Shown: piece by piece, positions 54,168 through 63,149 of the stretch | How the letters are laid out: each line of letters starts with the position of its first letter | Position numbering within the stretch: position 1 is the stretch's first letter | Position numbers and translations under genes: made by a program | Notes under the pieces: generated by a model | What the model was told of the DNA's origin: nothing | The model's input: the letters and a program-made list of their open reading frames with translations, nothing else | The model's database searches: none | Source of the DNA: Streptomyces fuscichromogenes | GTDB taxonomy: Bacteria > Actinomycetota > Actinomycetes > Streptomycetales > Streptomycetaceae | Assembly (NCBI RefSeq): GCF_014645815.1 | Contig: NZ_BMML01000030.1 | Location: 1-64,000 of the forward strand | DNA length: 64,000 nt | Direction: 5' to 3'

Positions 54168-56207
54168 ACTGTAGGGGGCGGTGACCGGGTCGGTGGTCAG
54201 GGGACGGTAGAGGGGCTGGATGCCGGCGTTGTCCATCACTGTCCGGGCGCCGGACGGCCAGTTGCCGTCGGCGACGACGACGGTGCCGCTCACGACGTTC
54301 CCGCGACTGCCGTTGGTGATGTTGGTGGAGTTGTTGCTCGTCCAGTTGTCCGTGAGGGTCAGGGCGCCGGTGTTGTTGGTGGAGCTGCCGTTCTGGTTGG
54401 CCCAGCGGCCGGTGTCCCGGAAGACGTTGTTGGTGTCCGTGAAGTTCCGGGATCCTTCATCGTGGTAGAAGCCCATGTAGTTGTTGTTCGTGTGGCAGTA
54501 GTTGCGCTCGAAGGTGCTGCCGGGCGACGCCGACAGGGTGTACATGCAACCGCCGTCGTTCATCTGCTGCATGATGTCGTGGATGTAGTTGTCCGTGACG
54601 TGGTTGTTCGCGGCCGTGGTCGCAGTGGTGTAGACCGGTTGGTAGTTGTACAGGCCGCGGTTGACGTAGTCCTGACTGCCACCCGGGTCGTTGGTGCCCC
54701 AGCCGTAGCCGATGGTCATGCCGGAGTAGGGCAGGTTGTACACCTCGTTGTGCGACACGGTGGCGCCGTTCACATAGGTGAGCAGGATGGACGACATGTC
54801 CCGATAGTCCAGTGCCACGTCGTGGATGAGGTTGTTGCTCACGGTGATGTTCTGGTTGGTCATCCGGCTGTCGCTGGGGTGGTGCGCGTCCGCCTGGAGC
54901 CCTCCGACGACGATGCCACCGCCCGCGTCCTGGGTGAAGACGTTTCCGGTGGCGGTGACGGTGTCGGCGCCGAGTCCCACGCCGGTCGCGTGCGCGTTGG
55001 CGTCGTTGCCGATTCCGAGGCCGACCTGCCCGAGCTGGGTGAACCGGTTGCCGGTGAAGGTGATGTGGTCGGCGGCCGAGACCTGCACGGCCGCCGGCAT
55101 CTGGTCCCAGTGGGGGCGGGTCGCCTCGAAGAGCGGGCAGCCGCTCTGGCATGAGGTCAACGCGTCCGACGGGCGGTCCCAGGTGCCTCTGAGGTAGGCG
55201 CCGGTCTGCTGGCTGGCGTAGCCGTCGGTGCCGGGCCGCAGCCAGCTGGTGCCCGAGAACTGCAGCCCGGAGAAGGTGATGTGGGTGGCGGGAGAGCCAT
55301 AGCTTCCCCCGACGTCGAGGAGTGACTGCAGCTCTGGCACCTCGACGTCGGCGGTGCTCATGTCCTGCCCCGGGAGCGGCTTGTAGTAGAGGGTCCCGGT
55401 GCCCGTGTCGAGGTACCACTCGCCGGCTGTGTCGAGGAGTTCGTAGGCGTTCTCGATGTACAGCGGGCCCGCCCGGAAGGGGCTCGTCAGGGTGTCGTAG
55501 CCGAAGGTGTTGTCGTCCCAGGACGGCTGGCTCATGGTGATGGTGCCGTTGCTGATGCCGGACACCGGGGCGTAGCGGTCGGTGAAGGACCCGATGCCGT
55601 GGATCTCGGTCCGGCCCGGGTTCGCGAGGCTGTTGAGGTAGCTCAGCGCGCTGCTGGTGAACGTGTAACCGCTGGTGGTCGCGGTCAGGTCGGAGCGGTT
55701 GAGCGAGGCGCGGGCCCTCGTCGCCTGCATGCCGTTGACGTACAGCTGCCGGGTGTCGAAGCCGGTGCCGACACTGGCCTGCCAGATGTTCTTGGCGGAG
55801 TCGTGGAGGGTCCAGCCGGTGGCCTGCTGCGCACCGGTGATCACGGGATGGGCGCCCAGCGCGGCTTTCCAGGTCACCGTGTAGCCACCGGTGCCGGAGT
55901 CGGCCGAGGTGAAGGTCAGCGGTGCGGAGAGCCGGTAGGTGCCGTCGGCGAGCTCGACGGTGATGTCGCTCGTCATCGAGTTGTTGATGGCCCGGACGTT
56001 GGTCTTGGCCTGGGTGAGGGAGCAGGGCTGGCCGGCGGAGCAGGCGGTACCGGTGCCGTTCGGAGCCACGTAGAGCGTCGTGGTGGCGGCGAAGGCGGGC
56101 ATGGCCTGGGCGAGGACGGCCCCGGCCGATGCGGTGAGCAGCGCGAGTGCGGCCAGACATGGTCTGAGCCGGTCACGCAGCGCGGGACGGAGGCGGGTTG
56201 GGCGCAT
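53052..56207 (-). CDS. Secreted right-handed beta-helix protein, probable glycoside hydrolase, with duplicated C-terminal modules
   Basis: 1051 residues. Sec signal peptide to about residue 40 (LAALALLTASAGAVLA core). Residues about 44-660 form a parallel beta-helix: TLYVAPNGTG start, ITGAQQATGW, RQLYVNGMQATRAR, then many N/D/G-rich turns (ITFTGNRFT, NITVSNNLIHDV, HVTDNYIHDI). This resembles the GH141-like beta-helix group, which includes alpha-L-fucosidase and xylanase; assignment is tentative. Residues about 681-868 and 869-1051 are two copies of a beta-sandwich module like those that bind carbohydrate. Promoter side carries a copy of the 24-bp element shared with the sugar operon. Confidence 0.82.
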   Translation of the reverse strand: MRPTRLRPALRDRLRPCLAALALLTASAGAVLAQAMPAFAATTTLYVAPNGTGTACSAGQPCSLTQAKTNVRAINNSMTSDITVELADGTYRLSAPLTFTSADSGTGGYTVTWKAALGAHPVITGAQQATGWTLHDSAKNIWQASVGTGFDTRQLYVNGMQATRARASLNRSDLTATTSGYTFTSSALSYLNSLANPGRTEIHGIGSFTDRYAPVSGISNGTITMSQPSWDDNTFGYDTLTSPFRAGPLYIENAYELLDTAGEWYLDTGTGTLYYKPLPGQDMSTADVEVPELQSLLDVGGSYGSPATHITFSGLQFSGTSWLRPGTDGYASQQTGAYLRGTWDRPSDALTSCQSGCPLFEATRPHWDQMPAAVQVSAADHITFTGNRFTQLGQVGLGIGNDANAHATGVGLGADTVTATGNVFTQDAGGGIVVGGLQADAHHPSDSRMTNQNITVSNNLIHDVALDYRDMSSILLTYVNGATVSHNEVYNLPYSGMTIGYGWGTNDPGGSQDYVNRGLYNYQPVYTTATTAANNHVTDNYIHDIMQQMNDGGCMYTLSASPGSTFERNYCHTNNNYMGFYHDEGSRNFTDTNNVFRDTGRWANQNGSSTNNTGALTLTDNWTSNNSTNITNGSRGNVVSGTVVVADGNWPSGARTVMDNAGIQPLYRPLTTDPVTAPYSAYSSTPAFTGQSGGRFTITDAGADIWGAGGQHDDAYGTVYLPGAAVDGTSVTTRVDNVDSSNGWAKAGVVLRNSLTGSGSSPGYAVAVATPGHGVCFQWDSTADGYLDQMTCTASTVKAPVWVRLTRTATQVSAFYSTDGATFTQIGSAVTLPSMAATQDAGLIHTAHGTTVGSAAFSNLRIVTTPFKAYSSVPAAVGQTQGVTSLTNAGIDTWAAGTTRDDDYSSAYQPGAAGTSSTVIVHVDSQDKTNDWGKAGLMLRNDITGTASSTGYVVLAATPGKGVSLQWDSDSDGYLDTNTTKTGSAAIAPVWLRLVRSGTSVTGSYSANGTTWTTVGTATLTGANSSEDAGVFFTAHGGSPGTANFSQFSVN

Positions 56208-56300
56208 CTGGCACCTTCCGGTTGTGCAAGGGAGTCACACGCGGGGCGCCCCGGTCATGGGGTGACAGCCCGGCGGTGATTTCGGAGGTGATACGGCGAC

Positions 56301-56324
56301 GTAACGTTAGTCGTCATACGTATG
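56301..56324 (+). promoter_or_regulatory. 24-bp element A upstream of the beta-helix gene
   Basis: GTAACGTTAGTCGTCATACG followed by TATG. It matches the reverse complement of 57258-57281 at 22 of 24 positions. It contains the perfect palindrome CATACGTATG (56315-56324). About 94 bp upstream of the beta-helix gene start. Confidence 0.65.
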
Positions 56325-56366
56325 TCGTCAAGATGTGCGACAGAAATAGGTCCGTGCCCGAAAAGG

Positions 56367-56401
56367 AACCCGCCCCCGGCCTGACGGCTCGGGGGCGGGT
56401 T
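56367..56401. terminator. 12-bp hairpin after GntR gene
   Basis: AACCCGCCCCCG pairs with CGGGGGCGGGTT around an 11-nt loop, 33 bp after the GntR stop on the minus strand, ahead of the beta-helix promoter. Confidence 0.75.
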
Positions 56402-56434
56402 GAGGTCGAGTGCGCCCGGAAGGTCGAGTGCAGC

Positions 56435-57199
56435 TCAGGGGGTAGCACCTGGCTGCGGTGCGCGGCGGCGGCGCCACGCGGCCTCGATATGCGCCGTCAT
56501 GGCGTCCGCGGCACCTTGCGGATCGCGCGCCAGGAGCCGCTCGGCCACCTGGCGGTGTTCGGCGTTGGCCTGCTCACAGGCGTGAACGTCGGGAGTGCCG
56601 GTGTACAGGAACGTGCCGCGCGCCTGCGTGTGGACGGTCCGGATGATGGAGCGGCCCAGCCTGTTCCGGGACGCCTGCATGATCCGGTCGTGGAAGGACA
56701 CGTCGGTCTCGACGAAGCGGGCAGGAGTGGCAATCTCCTCGTCCAGTTGGCCGAGCAGCCGCTGTACGGCCCGGAGGTCGTCGTCGGTGGCGAGTTCGGC
56801 GGCCTGGGCCGCCATCTGGGCCTCCAACGCCGAACGCACGCCGACGAGTTGGTCGAGTACGACGAGTTCGTCGTCGTGCCGGACCGTGGCGGCCAGGACG
56901 ACGGGATCCAGAAGATTCCACTCCTCGGACTGAGTGACGGTGGTACCCGAGCCCTGCCGGGCCCGTACCAGCCCCTTGCCCTCCAGCGACTTGACGGCCT
57001 CGCGGATGGTGATGCGACTGACGCCGAACGTCTCGCACAGTTCGGGTTCGACCGGCAGAGCGGAGCCCGGCGGGAGGGTGCCCGACACGATGGCGTCGGT
57101 GAGGGACTCCACGACGGCGTGAGCCAGCCGGGCAGGACGCTTGGGCCAGGGTTTGAGCATCGGTGGATCCCCGACGCCACTTCTGCCGCTCTTCGCCAT
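56435..57199 (-). CDS. GntR family regulator, FCD subfamily
   Basis: 254 residues, ATG with a GGGGGTCAC site. Winged helix about 25-95: GSALPVEPELCETFGVSRITIREAVKSLEGKGL. FCD domain with VGVRSALEAQMAAQAAELA, DVSFHDRIMQASRN and a late AEHRQVAERLL, providing the His ligands. It sits between two 24-bp elements that head the beta-helix gene and the sugar operon, so it probably controls both, with a sugar acid as likely effector. Confidence 0.9.
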   Translation of the reverse strand: MAKSGRSGVGDPPMLKPWPKRPARLAHAVVESLTDAIVSGTLPPGSALPVEPELCETFGVSRITIREAVKSLEGKGLVRARQGSGTTVTQSEEWNLLDPVVLAATVRHDDELVVLDQLVGVRSALEAQMAAQAAELATDDDLRAVQRLLGQLDEEIATPARFVETDVSFHDRIMQASRNRLGRSIIRTVHTQARGTFLYTGTPDVHACEQANAEHRQVAERLLARDPQGAADAMTAHIEAAWRRRRAPQPGATP

Positions 57200-57257
57200 G
57201 TGACCCCCTTACTGGTGTGGACGACGGCCGAGTCTACTGCGCCGGAAGCCTTGACAG

Positions 57258-57281
57258 CATTCGTATGACGACTTACGTTAC
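57258..57281 (-). promoter_or_regulatory. 24-bp element B upstream of the sugar-catabolism operon
   Basis: On the minus strand it reads GTAACGTAAGTCGTCATACG followed by AATG, 22 of 24 identical to element A. It ends 44 bp before the dehydratase start and 58 bp from the GntR start. Confidence 0.65.
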
Positions 57282-57325
57282 ACGAAAATTTCGCAGCAGC
57301 AGCTGCCGTCGCAAGGGGCAACACC

Positions 57326-58441
57326 GTGCGCATTGTCGATGTGGAGAGCTATCCGGTCCGGGTTCCAGGAGCCAGTCCGCCGTTCGTCTGGCGTGACGGG
57401 CTGCTGGGCAGCCCGCCGGACGGCGAGGCCGCAGTGCTGCGCATCGTCACCGACGAAGGGAACGAGGGGGTGGCGATGGCGCCCCGCCGGGGCAGCGCAG
57501 TCATCCTCGCGGACCTGCTGGACCGCTTCCTGCGCAAGGAGCTCGTGGGCCAGGACCCACTGCAGAGGGAATGGCTCTGGCACCGCATGTGGGAACTGGA
57601 CCGCACCGAGGAGCTGCCGCTCTACCTGCTCGGTCTCGTCGACATCGCGCTGTGGGATCTGGCCGGCAGACTTTCCGACCGGCCGACCTGGCAGGTGCTG
57701 GGCGGTTTCCGCACCGCGATACCCGCCTACGCCTCCACCGTCACCTACTCCTCGACGGAGGAGTACCTGGACATCGCCGACCAGGCCCTGGAACTCGGGT
57801 ACCCCGCCATCAAGCTCCACGCGTGGGGCGACGCACGCCGCGACGCCCGGCTGTCGGTGGCCCTCCGGGAACACGTGGGAGATGCCGTCCCCCTGATGTT
57901 CGACGCGTCCGCCGGATTCGACCTCCCCGACGCGATCCACCTCGGGCACGCCCTGTCCGACGCCGGTTACCTCTGGTACGAGGAGCCGATCCGGGAGTTC
58001 AGCATCACCGCGTACAAGCGCCTCGCCGACGCGGTGGCAGTGCCCCTCCTGGTCGCCGAGACCTCCGACGGGGCCCACATGAACTCCGCCGACTTCATCC
58101 AGGCCGGCGCCGCCACCTTCGGCGTCCGCGCCTCCACCCAGCTGCGCGGCGGCTTCACCGGCGCCATGCGCACCGCCCACCTCGCGGACGCCTACCGGCT
58201 GCGCGCGGAGGTGCACGGGCCGGAGATCCCCAACCGGCACCTGTGCATGGCCATCTCGAACACCACGTACTACGAGTCCCTGGTCATGGGCAATCCCATC
58301 AGCCGCGAGAGCGGCATCGACGCCCACGGACTCGTCCACGCCCCCACCGGGCCGGGCGTGGCCCTGCCCGCGGGCCTGGACTACCCTCCCATCCTCCAGC
58401 GGTTTGTCGACAAGGAGACCTTTACACCGCCGAAGGCCTGA
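57326..58441 (+). CDS. Enolase-superfamily sugar-acid dehydratase (L-fuconate/L-rhamnonate dehydratase-like)
   Basis: 371 residues; GTG start after GCAAGGGG. Mandelate racemase/muconate lactonising fold: KLH at about 164-166 (a KxH rather than KxK catalytic pair), metal ligands in FDASAGFD, WYEEPI and VAETSDG, and a late VHGPEIPN His. It most likely dehydrates a six-carbon sugar acid to a 2-keto-3-deoxy acid. L-fuconate is favoured by the mutarotase, FAH and SDR genes downstream and by the fucosidase upstream, but the active site alone does not prove it. Confidence 0.82.
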   Translation: MRIVDVESYPVRVPGASPPFVWRDGLLGSPPDGEAAVLRIVTDEGNEGVAMAPRRGSAVILADLLDRFLRKELVGQDPLQREWLWHRMWELDRTEELPLYLLGLVDIALWDLAGRLSDRPTWQVLGGFRTAIPAYASTVTYSSTEEYLDIADQALELGYPAIKLHAWGDARRDARLSVALREHVGDAVPLMFDASAGFDLPDAIHLGHALSDAGYLWYEEPIREFSITAYKRLADAVAVPLLVAETSDGAHMNSADFIQAGAATFGVRASTQLRGGFTGAMRTAHLADAYRLRAEVHGPEIPNRHLCMAISNTTYYESLVMGNPISRESGIDAHGLVHAPTGPGVALPAGLDYPPILQRFVDKETFTPPKA

Positions 58442-58585
58442 TCGACCACGAGTCCCCCGCTCCCGATTCCGCCGTACCCGTTCCCTCCACGCCTTCGGTA
58501 CGACATCCCTCCACGCCTCTCCTATCCGGCGCCTCCGCCGACATCCCGTGGACATCTCCACTGACACGCAGACATGAGGTCAGTC

Positions 58586-59950
58586 ATGAACAACGACGTT
58601 CCCGTCACCTCCCGCCGCCAGGTCAGACGCGCAGCCGGCGCGGCCCTGGGCGCCGTCTCCCTGCTCGCGCTCGCCGCGTGCGGGAACGCCGACCCCACTC
58701 CTGCGGCGAGTTCCTCCCCCGCGGCCTTCAAGCCCGCCACCCAGCAGGCCGGCAGCGAGATCACCGTCTGGGCGGACGCCGCCCGGGTCCCCGGCGTGCA
58801 GGCCTACCAGAAGGCGCACCCGGACGTGAAGATGAAGATCGTCACGTACAGCGGGGACGCGAACGGCGCCAACGATCTGCAGACCAAGGTCCAGCTGTTC
58901 GACCGCACCGGGAGCGGCTGGCCCGACGTCGCCTTCAGCGCCAACGTCAACGACGGCAGCTGGGCCTCCCAGGGCAAGACCCCCTACGCGGCGCCCGTCG
59001 ACAAGGGACTGATCCCCGAGTCCACACTGAGCGGCTTCGCCGACGGCGCGCTGAACCCCTGCACCTTCAACGGCGCAACCTACTGCCTGCGCAACGACCT
59101 GGCCCAGAACGTGCTCTGGTACAACAAGTCCCTCATGGACAAGTTCGGGTACTCCGTCCCGACCACCTGGGAGCAGTACCAGGCCCTTGGCGCGAAGGTC
59201 GCCAAGGAGCACCCCGGCTACCTGGTCGGAACCGCCGGGGACGCGTGGACGCCCGAGGTGTACTTCTGGGCCAGCCAGTGCCCCGCCAGCACCACGACCG
59301 GTGCCAAGAAGGTCACCGTGAACCTGCAGGACCCCAAGTGCACCCGGATGGCGAAGCTGCTCGACGGCCTGATCGCCAAGGGCTCGGTCTCCAAGGACAC
59401 CGTCTTCAGCGCCGGCTTCATCAAGAACAAGGCGAGCAAGGTCCTCATGCTCCCCGGCCCCTCCTGGTACGGGCAGGTGCTGTTCAACTCCACCTTCAAA
59501 ATCCCCAAGAACCGGATCGCCGCCGCCGCACCGTTGAAGTTCGGAGGCGACGCCAAGAACTACACCGGCAACGTCGGCGGTGGCCTGTGGTTCGTCTCCT
59601 CCCACAGCAAGAACCTCAAGGCGGCTTCCGACCTGGTCAGCTGGATGACAACCTCCAACTCCTACCAGGCCACCGCGGCCACCTACCCCGCATACAAGGA
59701 GGCGGCCGTCGCCTGGCTCGCCAACCAGAAGAAGACCGGCTACTTCGCCAAGGACGTCAGCCCGGTCTTCCAGCAGGCCGCGGAGCTCATCTGGCCCGGC
59801 TGGTCCGCCACCCAGTACAGCCAGGAGGCGATCTACTCCTCCACCGTGATCCCGGCCCTGAACTCCGGCAAGACCCTCACCGACACCCTGGGCACCTGGC
59901 AGACGGCCATCACGGACAAGGCCAAGTCCCTCGGATACACCGTCAACTAG
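58586..59950 (+). CDS. Sugar ABC transporter substrate-binding lipoprotein (family 1)
   Basis: 454 residues from ATG 58586, which follows GAGGTC; ATG 58574 is an alternative. Twin-Arg-like basic start, hydrophobic core and lipobox LLALAAC. Family 1 pattern ITVWADAARVPGVQAYQKAHP, NVLWYNKSLMDKFGY and LPGPSWYG. 144 bp after the dehydratase. Binds the imported sugar or oligosaccharide outside the membrane. Confidence 0.9.
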   Translation: MNNDVPVTSRRQVRRAAGAALGAVSLLALAACGNADPTPAASSSPAAFKPATQQAGSEITVWADAARVPGVQAYQKAHPDVKMKIVTYSGDANGANDLQTKVQLFDRTGSGWPDVAFSANVNDGSWASQGKTPYAAPVDKGLIPESTLSGFADGALNPCTFNGATYCLRNDLAQNVLWYNKSLMDKFGYSVPTTWEQYQALGAKVAKEHPGYLVGTAGDAWTPEVYFWASQCPASTTTGAKKVTVNLQDPKCTRMAKLLDGLIAKGSVSKDTVFSAGFIKNKASKVLMLPGPSWYGQVLFNSTFKIPKNRIAAAAPLKFGGDAKNYTGNVGGGLWFVSSHSKNLKAASDLVSWMTTSNSYQATAATYPAYKEAAVAWLANQKKTGYFAKDVSPVFQQAAELIWPGWSATQYSQEAIYSSTVIPALNSGKTLTDTLGTWQTAITDKAKSLGYTVN

Positions 59951-59962
59951 CGAAGCGGACCG

Positions 59963-60880
59963 ATGACCACCCACCTCGCGAACGAGCGCGGCGGCCGCCC
60001 AAGCGGCCGCTCCGCCCGCAACCCGGCAGGACGCGCCGGCTACGTCTTCGTCTCCGGCTACGTCCTGCTCCTGCTCGCTTTCGGCGTCCTGCCCACCGGC
60101 TACGCGGTGTGGCTGGCGCTGTCCAACTCCCGCAACCAGCTCGTCGGGATCGGCAACTTCACCCGCACGTTCGCCGACTACCGCTTCGCACCGGCCTTCC
60201 TGCACATCGGCCTGTACCTGCTGGTCTGGCTGGCCAGTCTGATGTTCCTGGTGGTGCTGCTCTCCCTGATGCTGCACGGCCGTATGCGCAGAGCCTCCTC
60301 CACGCTGCGGTTCCTGTTCTATCTGCCGGGTGCCCTCGCCGGGGTGGCGAGCGTGCTGCTCTGGCTGATCCTGCTCGACCCGGCGGCCAGCCCCGTCGGC
60401 TGGCTGCTGAAGGACTTCGGCTGGAACACGCTCGCCCAGGTGAACGCGCCCGGCCACCTGCCGGTGCTCTTCACGGTGATCGCCTTCTGGACCGGGGCCG
60501 GGGGCTGGATCGTGGTCATGTACGGCGCGCTCAACAACATCCCGGACGAGGTCCTGGAGGCCGCCCGCATCGACGGAGCCAGCACCCTCCAGATCGCTCT
60601 GCGCATCCAGATCCCCATGGTCACCAAGTGGATCGCGTACATGCTGATCCTGGCCTTCGCCGCCGGTACCCAGCTCTTCGTCGAACCTCAGCTCGTCTCC
60701 GTGGCCAGCTGGGGCATGATCCCCGACAGCTGGTCGCCCAACCAGCTGTCCTACCAGTACGCCTTCCAGGCGGGCGACTTCAACGGCGCGGCGGCGCTCT
60801 CCGTCGACCTCCTCATCCTGGGCCTCGCCTGTGCGGCGCTCGTCGTCTTCCGTACCGGCCTGTTCGACAGGGACGAATGA
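59963..60880 (+). CDS. Sugar ABC transporter permease (MalF/UgpA type)
   Basis: 305 residues, six hydrophobic spans, EAA loop LNNIPDEVLEAARIDGAS. 12 bp after the binding-protein stop; its TGA overlaps the next ATG. No ATPase gene is present, so a shared ATPase such as MsiK is expected, as in other Streptomyces sugar importers. Confidence 0.93.
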   Translation: MTTHLANERGGRPSGRSARNPAGRAGYVFVSGYVLLLLAFGVLPTGYAVWLALSNSRNQLVGIGNFTRTFADYRFAPAFLHIGLYLLVWLASLMFLVVLLSLMLHGRMRRASSTLRFLFYLPGALAGVASVLLWLILLDPAASPVGWLLKDFGWNTLAQVNAPGHLPVLFTVIAFWTGAGGWIVVMYGALNNIPDEVLEAARIDGASTLQIALRIQIPMVTKWIAYMLILAFAAGTQLFVEPQLVSVASWGMIPDSWSPNQLSYQYAFQAGDFNGAAALSVDLLILGLACAALVVFRTGLFDRDE

Positions 60881-61845
60881 TGACCACAGCTCCCCCGACC
60901 ACCGTCCGCCGCACCCAGCCGCCCCACACCGCCGGCGCCCGTACCAGCCCGAGGAAACCCATGCGCCGGATCCACCGCCCCAGCTCGCTGGCCGCCCGGC
61001 TGGCCTGGCTGATCGTGATGGGCCTGTTCCTGCTCTTCTTCTGCGTGCCGGTGGTCTGGCTCCTCCTGGCCCCGACCAAGACCGACAGCCAGATCGTGCG
61101 GGACAACCCGTTCTCCTTCGGGTCCCTCGGTTCGATCACCGACGCCTGGCACCACCTCTACGCCTTTCAGGACGGCGCCATCCTCACCTGGCTGCAGAAC
61201 TCTGCGGTCTACACGTTCGGTGCGCTGGTCGTCACCCTCGTGACGTCGATCCCCGCCGGGTACGCGCTGGCCCTCACCCAGTTCATCGGGCGACGGACGC
61301 TGCTCACGATCACCATGCTCGTGATGCTCATGCCGACGGCCGCGATGGTGCTGCCCCTCTACCTGGAGATCAACGCCGTACACCTGGACGGCACGATCTG
61401 GTCGGTGATCCTGCCCTTCTCCTTCTTCCCGTTCGGGGTGTACCTCACCTACATCTACTTCTCCTCCAACGTCCCCGCCGACCTGCTGGCCGCCGCGCGG
61501 ATCGACGGCTGCTCGGAGTGGCAGGTCTTCCGTCTCGTCGCGATGCCGCTGGCCAAGCCGGTGATCGCCCTCGTCGGCTTCTTCAACTTCGTCGGCAACT
61601 GGAACAACTTCTTCCTGCCGTTCGTGATGCTGCCCGACAGCTCCAAGTACCCGGCCCAGGTAGGGCTGAACAACCTGCTCGCCGCCTCGCCGCTGTTCAA
61701 CACCTCCAGCGGCACGGGCAACCAGATCCTGCGGCCCGAACTGGCCCTGGCCACCCTCATCACCATCGTGCCGGTCCTGATCGTCTTCCTCTTCTCCCAA
61801 CGAGCCCTGGTGTCCGGCATGCTCGCCGGCGCGACCAAGGAGTGA
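60877..61845 (+). CDS. Sugar ABC transporter permease (MalG/UgpE type)
   Basis: 322 residues from the first of two ATGs at 60877, overlapping the previous stop by 4 bp. Six hydrophobic spans and EAA loop SNVPADLLAAARIDGCSEW. A basic 45-residue N-terminal tail precedes the first span. Confidence 0.93.
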   Translation: MMTTAPPTTVRRTQPPHTAGARTSPRKPMRRIHRPSSLAARLAWLIVMGLFLLFFCVPVVWLLLAPTKTDSQIVRDNPFSFGSLGSITDAWHHLYAFQDGAILTWLQNSAVYTFGALVVTLVTSIPAGYALALTQFIGRRTLLTITMLVMLMPTAAMVLPLYLEINAVHLDGTIWSVILPFSFFPFGVYLTYIYFSSNVPADLLAAARIDGCSEWQVFRLVAMPLAKPVIALVGFFNFVGNWNNFFLPFVMLPDSSKYPAQVGLNNLLAASPLFNTSSGTGNQILRPELALATLITIVPVLIVFLFSQRALVSGMLAGATKE

Positions 61846-61849
61846 CGGC

Positions 61850-62182
61850 ATGGCAGCGCCCCTCCGCATCGGCTCCGTCGTCCGGCTGCGCCCGGACAGG
61901 ACCGAGGAATATCTCGCACTGCACCGTGCCGTCCCGGCCCCCGTGCTCGCGGCACTGCGCCGAGCACACATCACGAACTACTCGATCTTCCTCCGGGACG
62001 ACACCCTGTTCGCGTACTACGAGTACACGGGTGAGGACTACGCCTCGGACATGGCCGCCATCGCCGCGGACCCGGACACCCAGCGGTGGTGGACCCTCAC
62101 CGACCCCTGCCAGCTGCCCCTGGCCGGCGCTGCGGAAGGCGAACGCTGGGCCGAGGCGGAAGAGGTCTTCCATCTTGACTGA
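61850..62182 (+). CDS. L-rhamnose/L-fucose mutarotase family protein (RhaM-like)
   Basis: 110 residues, ferredoxin-like dimeric fold: GSVVRLRPDRTEEYLALHRAVP (catalytic Tyr/His segment), NYSIFLRDDTLFAYYEY and the late RWWTLTDPCQ. Interconverts alpha and beta anomers of a 6-deoxy-L-sugar. Starts 4 bp after the permease stop. Confidence 0.9.
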   Translation: MAAPLRIGSVVRLRPDRTEEYLALHRAVPAPVLAALRRAHITNYSIFLRDDTLFAYYEYTGEDYASDMAAIAADPDTQRWWTLTDPCQLPLAGAAEGERWAEAEEVFHLD

Positions 62183-62273
62183 CCGGCACGGCAGCGACCC
62201 GGGCCATCGCGTGGCCCAACCCGACGACCGGCCCGAGCCGGTTGGTGCAATCCCTGAAAGAGAAAACTTCCCC

Positions 62274-63149
62274 ATGAAGCTGATGAGGTACGGAGACGCC
62301 GGACACGAGGTCCCGGCCGTCCTGACAGCCGACGTCGACGGCAGGGAGCGGGTGCTCGACCTGTCTCCGGTGACCCGCGACATCGACCGGGGCTTCTGGG
62401 AGGCCGGTGGGCTGCGTCTGGTACGCGACGCCCTTGACCGGGGCCTCCGGGAACTGCCGGTCTCCGGTGTGCGCGTCGGGGCGCCGGTGGCCCGCCCGGG
62501 AAAGGTGGTGTGCATCGGGCTGAACTACCGCGACCACGCCGAGGAGACGGGTGCCGCCATCCCCGCACGGCCGGTGGTGTTCATGAAGGATCCCGGTACG
62601 GTGGTCGGTCCCTACGACACGGTGCCGATTCCGCGCGGTTCGACGAAGACCGACTGGGAGGTCGAACTCGCCGTCGTCATCGGCCGGCGCACCCGCTACC
62701 TGGCCTCGCCGGACACGGCGCTGGAGTACGTGGCCGGCTACGCGATCAGCAACGACGTGTCCGAGCGGGAGTTCCAGCTGGAGTACTCGTCGCAGTGGGA
62801 CCTGGGCAAGTCCTGCGAGGGCTTCAACCCCCTGGGACCGGTCCTGGTCCCGGCGGACGACGTGCCGGACCCGCAGTCCCTGGGCCTGCGCCTGCGCGTG
62901 GACGGGGTACAGCGACAGCACGGCCACACCAAGCAGATGATCTTCGACGTGGCCCACGTGATCTGGTATCTGAGCCAGTACATGGTCCTGGAGCCCGGCG
63001 ACGTGATCAACACCGGGACACCCGCGGGCGTCGCACTGGGGCTGCCCGATGCCCCGTATCTGCGACCGGGCCAGGTCGTCGAGCTGGAGATCGACGGCCT
63101 GGGCAGCCAGCGTCAGACCTTCACCGCGGCAAGGGAGGCGACGGCATGA
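62274..63149 (+). CDS. Fumarylacetoacetate hydrolase family protein (2,4-diketo-3-deoxy-L-fuconate hydrolase candidate)
   Basis: 291 residues from ATG 62274. FAH fold: VVCIGLNYRDHAEETG, PVVFMKDPGTVVGP, metal ligands in DWEVELAVVIG, the NDVSEREFQLEYSSQWDLGKSCEGF-type lid (NDVSERE, KSCEGF) and NTGTPAGVALG. In the L-fucose route this family splits 2,4-diketo-3-deoxy-L-fuconate to pyruvate and L-lactate. The SDR gene follows with a 4-bp overlap. Confidence 0.87.
   Translation: MKLMRYGDAGHEVPAVLTADVDGRERVLDLSPVTRDIDRGFWEAGGLRLVRDALDRGLRELPVSGVRVGAPVARPGKVVCIGLNYRDHAEETGAAIPARPVVFMKDPGTVVGPYDTVPIPRGSTKTDWEVELAVVIGRRTRYLASPDTALEYVAGYAISNDVSEREFQLEYSSQWDLGKSCEGFNPLGPVLVPADDVPDPQSLGLRLRVDGVQRQHGHTKQMIFDVAHVIWYLSQYMVLEPGDVINTGTPAGVALGLPDAPYLRPGQVVELEIDGLGSQRQTFTAAREATA

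Noticed and set aside
58580..60457. 625-codon minus-strand open frame opposite sugar-transport genes
   Set aside because: Antisense shadow of the binding protein and permease; no ribosome site or domain.
57571..61845. Very long plus-strand open frame (over 1400 codons) crossing the dehydratase and transporter genes
   Set aside because: It lies out of frame with clear genes except for the last part, which is the real second permease; the rest is Arg/Pro-rich shadow translation typical of high-GC DNA.
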